Shown here piece after piece: positions 1 through 7,413 of a stretch of 40,671 bases of DNA. The notes under the pieces were generated by a model, which worked only from the letters and a program-made list of their open reading frames with translations, ran no database searches and had not been told where the DNA came from. How positions within the stretch are numbered: position 1 is the first letter of the stretch; each line of letters starts with the position of its first letter. Position numbers and translations under genes: made by a program. Source of the DNA: Akkermansiaceae bacterium (GTDB taxonomy: Bacteria > Verrucomicrobiota > Verrucomicrobiia > Verrucomicrobiales > Akkermansiaceae); assembly GCA_903826205.1 (NCBI GenBank), contig CAIKDP010000197.1:1-40671 (forward strand), in the 5' to 3' direction.

Positions 1-94
1 CGGGATCGCGCTCCTTGTATTTCTGCGCGAAGTGACGCGGGTTCCTGCCGCTGTAGCGCGGACGGCGTTTGGGTTTCTCTCCGGGATCGCTCAT
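1..94 (-). CDS. rsmH: Probable RsmH, 16S rRNA m4C1402 methyltransferase, N-terminal fragment
   Basis: Only the first 31 codons lie in the window; the gene runs off the left edge. Reading the minus strand from the ATG at 94 gives a basic N-terminus starting MSDPGEKPKRRPRYSG, followed by RNPRHFAQKYKERDP. From memory of the family, verrucomicrobial RsmH proteins carry a basic extension of this RRPRYSG...NPRRF..KYKE type ahead of the methyltransferase domain. RsmH methylates N4 of C1402 in 16S rRNA in the cytoplasm. No catalytic motif is visible in this short piece, so the call rests on resemblance of the extension alone. No clear Shine-Dalgarno sequence precedes the ATG; a GTTAGA hexamer lies 11 bases upstream. 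Confidence 0.5.
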   Translation of the reverse strand, partial: MSDPGEKPKRRPRYSGRNPRHFAQKYKERDP

Positions 95-138
95 GCCGCC
101 ATTCTAACGCAAGACCCGCCCGCTGGCACCTCCCGATT

Positions 139-168
139 GTGACAATTTTCCAGACCGTCTGGTGTCAC
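139..168. repeat. Nested palindrome beside the RAYT gene
   Basis: GTGAC (139-143) is inverted at 164-168 (GTCAC), and inside it CCAGA (150-154) is inverted at 158-162 (TCTGG). It lies just beyond the RAYT stop codon. Read on the minus strand, the inner hairpin is followed by AAAATTGT, so it could act as a weak terminator for the transposase gene or be a transposase-associated palindrome. The sequence does not decide between these. Confidence 0.45.
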
Positions 169-172
169 CGGC

Positions 173-1174
173 TTACGGGCTTGCTCCGATCTGCTTCTGC
201 AATGCCCGCGCACACCACAGCACCCCGGCCGCCGCCGCGCCATTCCCCCGCAATTTCCTGGCACCGCTCTTGCGCTTCGGACCAAAGCGATTCCGACAGC
301 GATGAAACACCTCATCCACAAACCCCCGACTCCCGATCACCGCCCCATCGGTGAAATATCTCACCCGGCAGCGGAGCATCTTGCCCATCGACACATCCGC
401 CGCCCCTTCCGCTAACAACAACATCCGGTATTCCCGGGACACATCCCCCGCCCAATACTGCGCATCCGCGTCATACCCCTGGTGGGCCCTCAGCGCCCGC
501 ACCAAACCGGCCCGTGCCTTCTTTCCATTACCTCTGGGCCCGCCTCCCATCGCCTCACCGTAACTGCTCCAGCGATAATCCGCCGGATCCGTGGCAAGGC
601 CAGCCCTTACCGGATTCAGATCAATGTAGGCTGCCATGGCTCTGGCGGCGCAGCCATCTTCCACGATCACGCTCTTGAATGCATCTTCCCACAGCCCCCC
701 GCTGCGCTTTTGGCTGCGATTGAACCACTGGGTGAAGCGTTGCATGAAGCCCTTCATGTACTCGCTCAAACTGTGCATCCGATAGGTATAGCGGTCATGA
801 ATTTCCCTGACCAACACCTCGTCCGCCAGGCCGCACTTCACTTGCTGTCGAACCTCCGCCAACTCCTTCGCTACCCCGGTCACTACCACCTCACTGCAAA
901 TCGCCCGCAGCCGTTGCAACAACTCCGCATCGGTCAATCCCTCGGCGGGCATCGGCGGCACTTCCAACAGCAAATGGATATGATTGGACATGAAGCAGTA
1001 GGCCAGCGCCCGGCATCCCGAAAACTTCTCGTACATCCGCATCAGCGTCCTCAGTTTTTCCTTTTCGTCCTTGCCGAAGGCAAACCGGCGCTCCACCACC
1101 CGGCTGATGCAGTGGTAGATCACAGGCTTTGTCAGGGAATCCTTCCACGGAGCCAACCAGCGTACGTGTGCCAT
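173..1174 (-). CDS. REP-associated tyrosine transposase (RAYT, Y1/HUH family)
   Basis: A 333-residue single-strand DNA transposase of the IS200-like Y1 superfamily. The HUH motif is visible as NHIHLLLEV (His65 and His67), and the probable nucleophile is Tyr183 in AYIDLNPVRAG, the block that carries the catalytic Tyr in E. coli TnpA-REP. Both are intact. The family cuts and joins hairpin DNA and is associated with dispersed REP palindromes rather than with ends flanking its own gene. The protein is longer than the compact E. coli form because of an insertion after the HUH motif (about residues 75-130) and a basic Arg/Lys-rich tail. I start it at the ATG at 1174 (MAHVRWLAPW); the frame stays open to 1318, but that extension overlaps the trpB upstream region and has no family resemblance. 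No accessory tnpB and no terminal inverted repeats were seen. Confidence 0.85.
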   Translation of the reverse strand: MAHVRWLAPWKDSLTKPVIYHCISRVVERRFAFGKDEKEKLRTLMRMYEKFSGCRALAYCFMSNHIHLLLEVPPMPAEGLTDAELLQRLRAICSEVVVTGVAKELAEVRQQVKCGLADEVLVREIHDRYTYRMHSLSEYMKGFMQRFTQWFNRSQKRSGGLWEDAFKSVIVEDGCAARAMAAYIDLNPVRAGLATDPADYRWSSYGEAMGGGPRGNGKKARAGLVRALRAHQGYDADAQYWAGDVSREYRMLLLAEGAADVSMGKMLRCRVRYFTDGAVIGSRGFVDEVFHRCRNRFGPKRKSGARKLRGNGAAAAGVLWCARALQKQIGASP

Positions 1175-1179
1175 GCCCC

Positions 1180-1207
1180 ACCCTACCCAGTGTCTAAACC
1201 GTGTCAA
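1180..1207 (-). promoter_or_regulatory. Candidate promoter for the RAYT gene
   Basis: On the minus strand a perfect -35 hexamer TTGACA (1207-1202) is followed after 16 bases by TAGGGT (1185-1180), a weak -10. Transcription would begin near the ATG at 1174, so the mRNA would be almost leaderless. The weak -10 keeps confidence low. Confidence 0.3.
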
Positions 1208-1339
1208 CAAATATTCTATAAAAGAAGACTCCTTTTGTAGAATCTCATTCTCGCCTTGAAACTTGGGACGAGCCGCCGGACACTCGTTTCGGCCATGGTC
1301 CCCGCTCTTTCCAGTCATCCCAGCCTCTCCACCCGTCCG

Positions 1340-2533
1340 ATGCTACCCGACGCCAGCGGTCATTTTGGCCCATTTGGCGGCATGTTCGTGCCGGAAACCT
1401 TGATGGCCCCCCTTCAGGAACTCGCCGCAGCCTACGCCACGGCCAAGGACGACCCGGCATTCCAAGCGGAACTCGATGACTTGCTCAGCAACTATGCCGG
1501 GCGCCCGACCCCGCTGTATTTCGCGGAGCGCTGGACGCACGCGCTGGGCGGCGCCAAAATCTATCTGAAGCGCGAGGATTTGCTGCACACCGGCGCCCAC
1601 AAGATCAACAACGCCATCGGTCAGATCCTGCTCGCCAAACGCTTGGGCAAGAAACGCATCATCGCGGAAACCGGGGCCGGCCAACACGGCGTGGCCACCG
1701 CCACGGTGTGCGCCCGCTTCGGCATGGAGTGCGTGATCTATATGGGGCAGGTCGATATGGAGCGACAGGCGCTCAACGTCGTCCGGATGCGTCTGATGGG
1801 CGCGGAAGTCCGCGCCGTCACCGCCGGGCAAGCCACTCTCAAGGAGGCGGTCAACGAAGCGATGCGCGATTGGGTGGCCAGCGTCGAACACACCCACTAC
1901 ATTCTGGGCTCGGCGCTCGGGGCGCATCCGTTTCCGATGATAGTGCGGGATTTCCAGCGGGTGATCGGGGTGGAGGCGCGGCGGCAAATTCTGGCGAAAG
2001 AAGGCCGCCTGCCGGATCTGCTGATTGCCTGTGTCGGTGGCGGCTCGAATGCCATCGGCCTGTTTCACCCGTTTCTCGACGATGCCTCGGTGCGTATGTT
2101 AGGCGTGGAGGCCGGCGGCGAAGGGATTGTCCCGGAACGCCACGCCGCCCGCTTCCAGGGCGGCAAACTCGGCGTGCTGCAAGGCACCAAGACCTGGTTG
2201 CTGGCCAACGCCGACGGCCAGATCGAACTGACCCACTCGGTCTCCGCCGGGCTTGACTACGCCGCCGTCGGCCCGGAGCACGCCTACCTGCATGATAGCG
2301 GGCGCGTGGAATACACCTACGCCACCGACGCCGAGGCCCTCGCCGCATTCAAGGCATTAGCCCACACTGAAGGCATCATCCCGGCGCTTGAGAGCTCCCA
2401 CGCGATGGCAGCGGTGATCAAACGCGCCCCCACCCTGCCGCGCGACGCCATCATCATTGCCAATCTATCCGGCCGCGGCGACAAGGACGTCGAGCAGGCG
2501 TCGAAGTATTTGTTGGACAGAGCCCACCCGTAG
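1340..2533 (+). CDS. trpB: Tryptophan synthase beta chain
   Basis: TrpB condenses indole with L-serine to make L-tryptophan using pyridoxal phosphate, normally in an alpha2beta2 complex with TrpA in the cytoplasm. The product is 397 residues, the typical length. The PLP-binding lysine is Lys88 in [10 protein letters not shown], and the phosphate-binding loop is GGGSNAIG (Gly233-Gly240). I chose the ATG at 1340 ([10 protein letters not shown]) because it matches the family N-terminus; ATG 1295 and TTG 1256 are in frame but add residues the family lacks. No clear Shine-Dalgarno sequence precedes 1340. No trpA, trpC or trpF lies in the window, so the gene is separated from the rest of the pathway here. 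The gene is divergent from the RAYT. Confidence 0.95.
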   Translation: MLPDASGHFGPFGGMFVPETLMAPLQELAAAYATAKDDPAFQAELDDLLSNYAGRPTPLYFAERWTHALGGAKIYLKREDLLHTGAHKINNAIGQILLAKRLGKKRIIAETGAGQHGVATATVCARFGMECVIYMGQVDMERQALNVVRMRLMGAEVRAVTAGQATLKEAVNEAMRDWVASVEHTHYILGSALGAHPFPMIVRDFQRVIGVEARRQILAKEGRLPDLLIACVGGGSNAIGLFHPFLDDASVRMLGVEAGGEGIVPERHAARFQGGKLGVLQGTKTWLLANADGQIELTHSVSAGLDYAAVGPEHAYLHDSGRVEYTYATDAEALAAFKALAHTEGIIPALESSHAMAAVIKRAPTLPRDAIIIANLSGRGDKDVEQASKYLLDRAHP

Positions 2534-2534
2534 G

Positions 2535-2569
2535 CGCATTCGTTAGAATGCGGAGGGCAAAGTCCGCAT
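2535..2569 (+). promoter_or_regulatory. Two overlapping, mutually exclusive hairpins after trpB
   Basis: Hairpin A pairs CGCATTC (2535-2541) with GAATGCG (2546-2552) around loop GTTA. Hairpin B pairs ATGCGGA (2548-2554) with TCCGCAT (2563-2569) around an 8-base loop. Both stems are perfect 7-mers and share bases 2548-2552, so only one can form at a time. There is no T-tract, so it is not a standard intrinsic terminator. It starts two bases after the trpB stop. It may be a palindromic repeat or an attenuator-like switch. Confidence 0.5.
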
Positions 2570-2696
2570 GCCGGTGAGCAACCCCGCCGCCCCCACCCGC
2601 GCTGTCACCAGCGCGCCTGCATGGGAAGACAATACAGAACCTCGAACACTGAATAATTGTTCTTGATTTATCCAGCGGGCGGTTCAGGCTCCGGGC

Positions 2697-2936
2697 ATGA
2701 CAAGCATTCACGGACACGATGTGATCGACATGATCCAGCAAGCGGGGCGCGCGTTTTCGCGGGCGGAGTTGGTGAGCGCCATCGGCGAGAAATTCGGTAT
2801 GGACGCACGGTTTCACACGTGTTCGGCGGAGGGGTTGACGGCTGATGGTTTGGTCGAGTTTCTGGCCAGCCGCGGCAAATTCACTGGCAACGCCAGCGCC
2901 CTCTCGATGGATCCGTCGAAAATCTGTCAGCATTGA
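2697..2936 (+). CDS. YecH-family (DUF2492) probable metal-binding protein
   Basis: A 79-residue cytoplasmic protein. The N-terminus has IHGHDVIDMI, the middle FHTCSAEGLTADGLVEFL, and the C-terminus ends PSKICQH. This is the conserved layout of the small DUF2492/YecH family (TIGR03853), thought to bind metal through the conserved His and Cys residues (HGH, HTC, ICQH). The exact role is unknown. The ATG at 2697 fits the family start. It stands alone, 163 bases after trpB, and is followed by a hairpin. Confidence 0.85.
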   Translation: MTSIHGHDVIDMIQQAGRAFSRAELVSAIGEKFGMDARFHTCSAEGLTADGLVEFLASRGKFTGNASALSMDPSKICQH

Positions 2937-2972
2937 GGGACGGAATCGAATACAAGGGGATGGAGGCAGGAA

Positions 2973-2995
2973 CAGGGAGTTAGCCCCGCTCCCTG
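2973..2995 (+). repeat. Hairpin after the YecH-like gene
   Basis: CAGGGAG (2973-2979) pairs with CTCCCTG (2989-2995) around a 9-base loop containing GTTAG-like sequence. It lies 36 bases after the stop codon. It lacks a following T-run, so terminator function is possible but not shown. Confidence 0.4.
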
Positions 2996-3114
2996 GAGGT
3001 TTGATTGCCTGGCCGCCGCCAAATTTTTCCGAGTTCGGGGTTGCTCCGGCCGCGCAATTCCGCCAAGTTATTGGCATTCATCCGTGTAGGCCACCCCAGC
3101 TCCCTGTCCAAATC

Positions 3115-4518
3115 ATGAACCACCCCACTCGCCGCAATTTCATCAAGACCAGCCTCGGCGGCACCGCCGGGATGCTCATCCTGCCTAACATTTTCACCGG
3201 CTCCTTGTTCGCGGCCGCCTCACCTAACAAACAGCTCCAGGTCGCGCAGATCGGCTGCGGCCGCATGGGCAGCGGGGACATGGACGGAATTCTCAGGCAA
3301 ACCAAGGCCCGCGTTGTGGCGGTGTGCGATCTGGATTCGAAGCGTGCCGCCGCCGCCGCCGCCCACGCCGAGGAACATTACAAAAAAAAGGGCGAGGCCG
3401 CGGTCAGGATCGGCGTGTATGAAGACTACCGCGAGGTGCTGGCCAACCCGGAGATCGATGCGGTGGTGGTCAGCGTGCCCGACCACTGGCACGGCTTGAT
3501 CGCGGTTGCCGCGGCCATCGCAGGCAAACATATTTATGTCCAGAAACCTCTGGCTTATACCATTGCCGAAGCCATCGCCCTGCGCAAAGCGGTCCTGGCA
3601 AAAAAGGTGATCTTGCAGACCGGTTCGCAGCAGCGCTCGGAAAACCCGTTTCCCGCGTTTCGTCCCGCCAGTGAGGCCGTGCGCAATGGCCGGATCGGCA
3701 AGCTCCAGACCATCAAGATAGGCGTGGGCATCGACAAGCCCAGCGGCAAGGCGCCTGCGCCGATGCCGGTGCCGCCGACCTTGAATTTCGAGCGCTGGCT
3801 GGGGCCGGCACCCGAGCAACCCTACATGGAAGGCCGCGTTCATCCGCAACACGACATCGGTCGTCCGGGCTGGATCACCACCGAGGGGTTTGGCCTGGGC
3901 ATGATCACCAACTGGGGCGCCCACCACATCGATATCGCGCAGTGGGCGATGGGCCAGGAACTCGGCGGTCCCATGACCATTGAGGCGCAGGCGGAATTCA
4001 TGCTCAATGACGTCTGGACCGTGCACACCAGTTATCACATCGCGATGATGTTCCCCAATGAAGTGCAACTCATTCTGGACAACTCGTTTGAAAATGGCAT
4101 CCACTTCGAAGGCTCCGAAGGCTGGGTCTTCTGCACCCGCGGCGCGGCCAAGGTGACCGCCAGCGATCCCAACACCCCGGTCGGCGGCGCCAGCGCCTTA
4201 CGCGCCAGCAATGCCAACATCCTTTCCCCGCTCGGCGCGGATGCCAAGCGCTGGCCGGCCAGCCACGACCATTATGACAACTGGATCGACAGCGTGCTGG
4301 CTAACAAGGAACCGGTGGCGCCCGTGAGCCAATCCGCGCGCAGCTTGGAAACCTGTGCCACCGCGTGGATCGGCATGAAGCTCAAACGCAAACTCACCTG
4401 GGATGCGGCCAAGGAGGAATTTGTCGGTGACGCCGAGGCCAACGCCCTGCGCAGCCGCAACCCCCGCAAACCCGAATACGACACCCAGGTGCTCCTTGCC
4501 AAGGCGGGATTGGCGTGA
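3115..4518 (+). CDS. Tat-exported Gfo/Idh/MocA-family oxidoreductase
   Basis: A 467-residue NAD(P)-dependent dehydrogenase of the Gfo/Idh/MocA family, which oxidises or reduces sugars, cyclitols and derivatives. The N-terminus carries a twin-arginine signal (TRRNFIKTSLGG), so it should be exported folded. The Rossmann motif is QIGCGRMGSG, followed by the acidic VCDLDSKR that ends beta-strand 2. The YVQKPLAY segment corresponds to the family EKP motif, and GAHHIDIAQW is the usual His/Asp substrate-site region. Start ATG 3115 was chosen because the signal begins there; the frame is open further upstream to 2845 but overlaps the YecH-like gene. The substrate is unknown. It is followed closely by the GH2 gene, suggesting a two-gene glycan-processing unit. 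Confidence 0.93.
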   Translation: MNHPTRRNFIKTSLGGTAGMLILPNIFTGSLFAAASPNKQLQVAQIGCGRMGSGDMDGILRQTKARVVAVCDLDSKRAAAAAAHAEEHYKKKGEAAVRIGVYEDYREVLANPEIDAVVVSVPDHWHGLIAVAAAIAGKHIYVQKPLAYTIAEAIALRKAVLAKKVILQTGSQQRSENPFPAFRPASEAVRNGRIGKLQTIKIGVGIDKPSGKAPAPMPVPPTLNFERWLGPAPEQPYMEGRVHPQHDIGRPGWITTEGFGLGMITNWGAHHIDIAQWAMGQELGGPMTIEAQAEFMLNDVWTVHTSYHIAMMFPNEVQLILDNSFENGIHFEGSEGWVFCTRGAAKVTASDPNTPVGGASALRASNANILSPLGADAKRWPASHDHYDNWIDSVLANKEPVAPVSQSARSLETCATAWIGMKLKRKLTWDAAKEEFVGDAEANALRSRNPRKPEYDTQVLLAKAGLA

Positions 4519-4541
4519 GATCAAAAAACCGCGAATTCCCC

Positions 4542-7070
4542 ATGACTCGATCCCTATCCGTACTTTTCCTGTTAGCCCTGGCTGCCATCACACCGCTGGC
4601 CCGCGGCGCGGACACACCCCGACGCACCCTTTCCCTTGATGGCACATGGCAGATTGCCGAGGGCAAGCTGGATCCGGCGCCGGGCGTGTTTGAGCGGACA
4701 GTGCCGGTGCCGGGGTTGGTGGACATGGCCCAACCGGCGTTTGACGATCCGGGCCCGAAAGTTGGCAACCGCGAGCTCTTGCCGTCCAAAGACAAGCGGC
4801 GCGACGCGTTCTGGTATCGCCGGTCCTTCAATCTCGATGGCCCGGTCCCGCCGGTGGCCATGCTCAAGATCGGCAAGGCGATGTTCGGCTCGCGGGTGAT
4901 CCTGAACGGAAAATCGTTAGGTGAGCACGCACCGAGTTTCACGCCGGGATATTTTGATTTGAAGGACGCGCTGAAAACCGCTGAGAACGAATTGCTCATC
5001 CGCGTCTGTGCGGACCGCGACACGGTGACGCGGGCCATCCCCTCGGGCTTTGATTTCGAAAAGGAACGCTACATGCCGGGCATCTTCGATTCGGTGGAGT
5101 TGGTTCTATCAGGCACCCCGCACATTCTCAACGTCCAGACCGTGCCGGACGTCGCCAACAAGACCGTCAGGGTCCAGACGCAAGTGCGCAATGCGGGCCC
5201 GGAAACCACCGCCAGCCTCAGCTTCGTGGTGCGTGAGACCAAGTCCGGCAAGGTGGTCGGCAAGGCGACCACCGCCACTGAACCCCTTGCCGCCGGAGCG
5301 GAAAAATTGTTGGACGTGCGGATTCCCATTGAAGCCTGCCGGCTGTGGTCGCCGGAGGATCCGTTCCTCTACACGCTCGAAGTGACAAGCGCCGGCGATG
5401 CCCTGGAGACGCGCTTTGGCATGCGTGAATTCAAGTTTGATCCGGTGACGCGCAAGGCCATGCTCAACGGCAAACCGTATTTCATGCGCGGCAGCAACAT
5501 CACGCTCTATCGGTTTTTTGAGGACCCCAACCGCGGCAACCTGCCATGGAAAGAAAAATGGGTGCGCCAGTTGCATCGCCAGGTCAAGGAGATGAATTGG
5601 AATTGCCTGCGCTACTGCATCGGCTTTCCGCCGGAAATGTGGTATCGCATCGCCGACGAGGAAGGCATCCTCATCCAGGACGAGTTTCCCATCTGGTTCG
5701 GCGGGCCCGGCTGGAGCGAGTGGCCCAAGGAGCTCAAGCGCAACCAACTGGCGCTGGAATTCACCGAGTGGATGCGCGAGCGCTGGAACCACCCGTGCGT
5801 CGTCATCTGGGACGCCAGCAATGAAACCATCAGCAGTGAAACCTCGCCCGCCGTCCGCCAGGTACGCGCCATGGATCTATCAAACAGGCCGTGGGACAAC
5901 AGCTACTCCGCCCCGCTGGAACCCGGCGACACCTTCGAGTCGCATCCCTATCATTTCATGAATTCCGGCTTCAAACTGCGCAACCTCGCCGGGGAGAGTC
6001 CGGTGCCGCAGGGCAGCGCCATCAAAAACGATGAGAAACACCCGGTCATCATCAACGAATATGGCTGGCTCTGGCTCAACCGCGACAGCACCCCCACCAC
6101 TCTAACCAAAGATCTCTACAAAAACCTGCTAGGGCCCAATTCCACCCCCGCCCAACGGCTCGAGCTCTATGCGCGCTACCTCGCCGCGGAAACCGAGTTC
6201 TGGCGCGTTCACCGCAAGGTGGCCGCCGTCATGCATTTCACCGCCCTTGGGTATTCGCGGCCCGACGGCCAGACCAGCGACCACTGGCTCGATGTCGAAA
6301 AACTCACCTGGGAACCGAATTTCCACCATTATGTGCGGGATGCCTTCGCCCCGGTAGGCCTCTGCGTGAATTTCTGGAAAGACTCCTTGAACATCAGTGA
6401 GAAAGCCAAGGTGCCCGTCATCCTCATCAATGATCTGGACCAGCCATGGACGGGCCCGGTCGTGCTGTTTGTTAGAAAGGGCGGTCAAGTCATCTCACAG
6501 GTCAAACAAGACTGCCGCATCGAGCCGTTAGGGCGCGCGGAACTGAGCTACGACATCACCCTGCCCGCAGATCCCGGCAGCTACACGCTGGACGCGGAAT
6601 TGCGCGGCGCGAATGACCAGGCGGTCCACAGTGTGCGCGTGATCGAGTGCATCGATCCGGCGATCGCGTTGCGCGCGCTGGGACTTGCCCATCTGAAACC
6701 AGCCACCGCCTCGTCGAGTGTCACCGCCAGAAACCGCACCCACAGCCCGAATTTGGCGGTCGATGGCAATCCGGCTACCTATTGGTCATCCAACTCGACC
6801 GACCCGTCGTGGCTGGCCGTGGACCTGGGTGCGATGAAAAAAATCAGCCGTGTGGTCATCAACTGGGAGGCGGCGTTTGCCAAAGCGTTCACCATCCAAG
6901 TGTCACCCGATGGCCAGACTTGGACCGAGGTTTACAAGAATGACGCCGGCCAGGGCGGTATCAACGCCATCCCCATCACCCCGGTGACCGCCCGCTGGGT
7001 CCGCATGTTAGGCACCAAGCGAGCCACCGAGTGGGGTTACGCCATCCGTGAACTGCAGGTGTTTGAGTGA
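4542..7070 (+). CDS. Secreted GH2-family glycoside hydrolase with C-terminal F5/8 type C domain
   Basis: An 842-residue enzyme with a signal peptide (RSLSVLFLLALAAITPLARG). It has the GH2 order: jelly-roll sugar-binding domain (about 35-180), Ig-like domain (about 185-300), then TIM barrel. The predicted acid/base is Glu428 in DASNET and the nucleophile Glu506 in IINEYGW, both as in beta-galactosidases and beta-glucuronidases. About residues 705-842 form a discoidin/F5-8C carbohydrate-binding domain (NLAVDGNPATYWSSN). It should remove terminal beta-linked sugars outside the cytoplasmic membrane; the sugar cannot be told from the sequence. I start at ATG 4542; the frame extends to a GTG at 4515 overlapping the upstream stop, but the signal peptide favours 4542. 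The 23-base gap suggests cotranscription with the oxidoreductase. Confidence 0.92.
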   Translation: MTRSLSVLFLLALAAITPLARGADTPRRTLSLDGTWQIAEGKLDPAPGVFERTVPVPGLVDMAQPAFDDPGPKVGNRELLPSKDKRRDAFWYRRSFNLDGPVPPVAMLKIGKAMFGSRVILNGKSLGEHAPSFTPGYFDLKDALKTAENELLIRVCADRDTVTRAIPSGFDFEKERYMPGIFDSVELVLSGTPHILNVQTVPDVANKTVRVQTQVRNAGPETTASLSFVVRETKSGKVVGKATTATEPLAAGAEKLLDVRIPIEACRLWSPEDPFLYTLEVTSAGDALETRFGMREFKFDPVTRKAMLNGKPYFMRGSNITLYRFFEDPNRGNLPWKEKWVRQLHRQVKEMNWNCLRYCIGFPPEMWYRIADEEGILIQDEFPIWFGGPGWSEWPKELKRNQLALEFTEWMRERWNHPCVVIWDASNETISSETSPAVRQVRAMDLSNRPWDNSYSAPLEPGDTFESHPYHFMNSGFKLRNLAGESPVPQGSAIKNDEKHPVIINEYGWLWLNRDSTPTTLTKDLYKNLLGPNSTPAQRLELYARYLAAETEFWRVHRKVAAVMHFTALGYSRPDGQTSDHWLDVEKLTWEPNFHHYVRDAFAPVGLCVNFWKDSLNISEKAKVPVILINDLDQPWTGPVVLFVRKGGQVISQVKQDCRIEPLGRAELSYDITLPADPGSYTLDAELRGANDQAVHSVRVIECIDPAIALRALGLAHLKPATASSSVTARNRTHSPNLAVDGNPATYWSSNSTDPSWLAVDLGAMKKISRVVINWEAAFAKAFTIQVSPDGQTWTEVYKNDAGQGGINAIPITPVTARWVRMLGTKRATEWGYAIRELQVFE

Positions 7071-7113
7071 GACGCCTGATGCCTCCAGAATACGGCAAAT
7101 CCTGTCTGAGAAG

Positions 7114-7142
7114 TTGGTTTATCGTAAGTGTGTGAGAATAAT
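7114..7142 (+). promoter_or_regulatory. Candidate sigma-70-like promoter upstream of the repeat array
   Basis: TTGGTT (7114-7119), a 17-base spacer, then AATAAT (7137-7142), which matches five of six consensus -10 bases. It points toward the HzsA-related gene 270 bases downstream; if used, the transcript would carry the palindromic array in its leader. The long distance keeps confidence modest. Confidence 0.4.
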
Positions 7143-7218
7143 CAAGGAGGGGCGATTTGCCTGATGAGTTCCAATGAGTCAATCAGGCTATCTGCGCCCC
7201 GCTGCGGTTCCTTGAATC
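7138..7218. repeat. REP-like inverted element, unit 1
   Basis: Imperfect inverted element. The outer ends are AATCAAGGA on the left and TCCTTGAAT on the right. Within it GGGGCG (7149-7154) pairs with CGCCCC (7195-7200), and GCCTGAT (7159-7165) pairs with ATCAGGC (7182-7188). It shares the AAGGAG foot with the neighbouring unit. It looks like two facing palindromes (a REPIN-type arrangement), diverged relative to unit 2. Confidence 0.6.
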
Positions 7219-7223
7219 GCCCT

Positions 7224-7347
7224 CACCCCAAGGAGGGGCGATCTCCGAATCGCCCACGACCATGAGCAGACAATGGGCAGCGTCTAGTCTCCAATCATTG
7301 ACCGTCCATGGCCAACGGCGATTCGGAGATCGCCGCTCCTTGAATCG
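7224..7347. repeat. REP-like inverted pair, unit 2 (REPIN-type)
   Basis: A 25-base arm at 7230-7254 and its inverted copy at 7317-7341 differ at one base. Each arm reads AAGGAG (or AAGGAG with C for the next G), then stem GGGCGAT, loop CTCCGA and stem ATCGCCC (7236-7255 in the left arm). About 60 bases of unique sequence separate the arms. With unit 1 this fills most of the 343-base gap before the HzsA-related gene. The GGAG tetranucleotide directly 5' of a hairpin is the layout of RAYT-recognised REPs. Confidence 0.75.
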
Positions 7348-7413
7348 TTGTCGCATGATACGCATTGCTTTTGGCGGAGCGGGCATTAGTCTTGCGTACC
7401 CACAAATTACAGC

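Noticed and set aside
482-1240. Long open frame opposite the RAYT gene (252 codons)
   Set aside because: It is the antisense shadow of a clear transposase gene and shows no family resemblance.
1343-2068. Long open frame opposite trpB (241 codons)
   Set aside because: Antisense shadow of trpB; high GC keeps alternate frames open.
3220-4104. 294-codon frame opposite the Gfo/Idh/MocA gene
   Set aside because: Shadow frame; the sense strand has complete Rossmann and Tat motifs.
7141-7347. CRISPR array
   Set aside because: Repeats are inverted, few and unevenly spaced, with no regular spacers and no cas genes.
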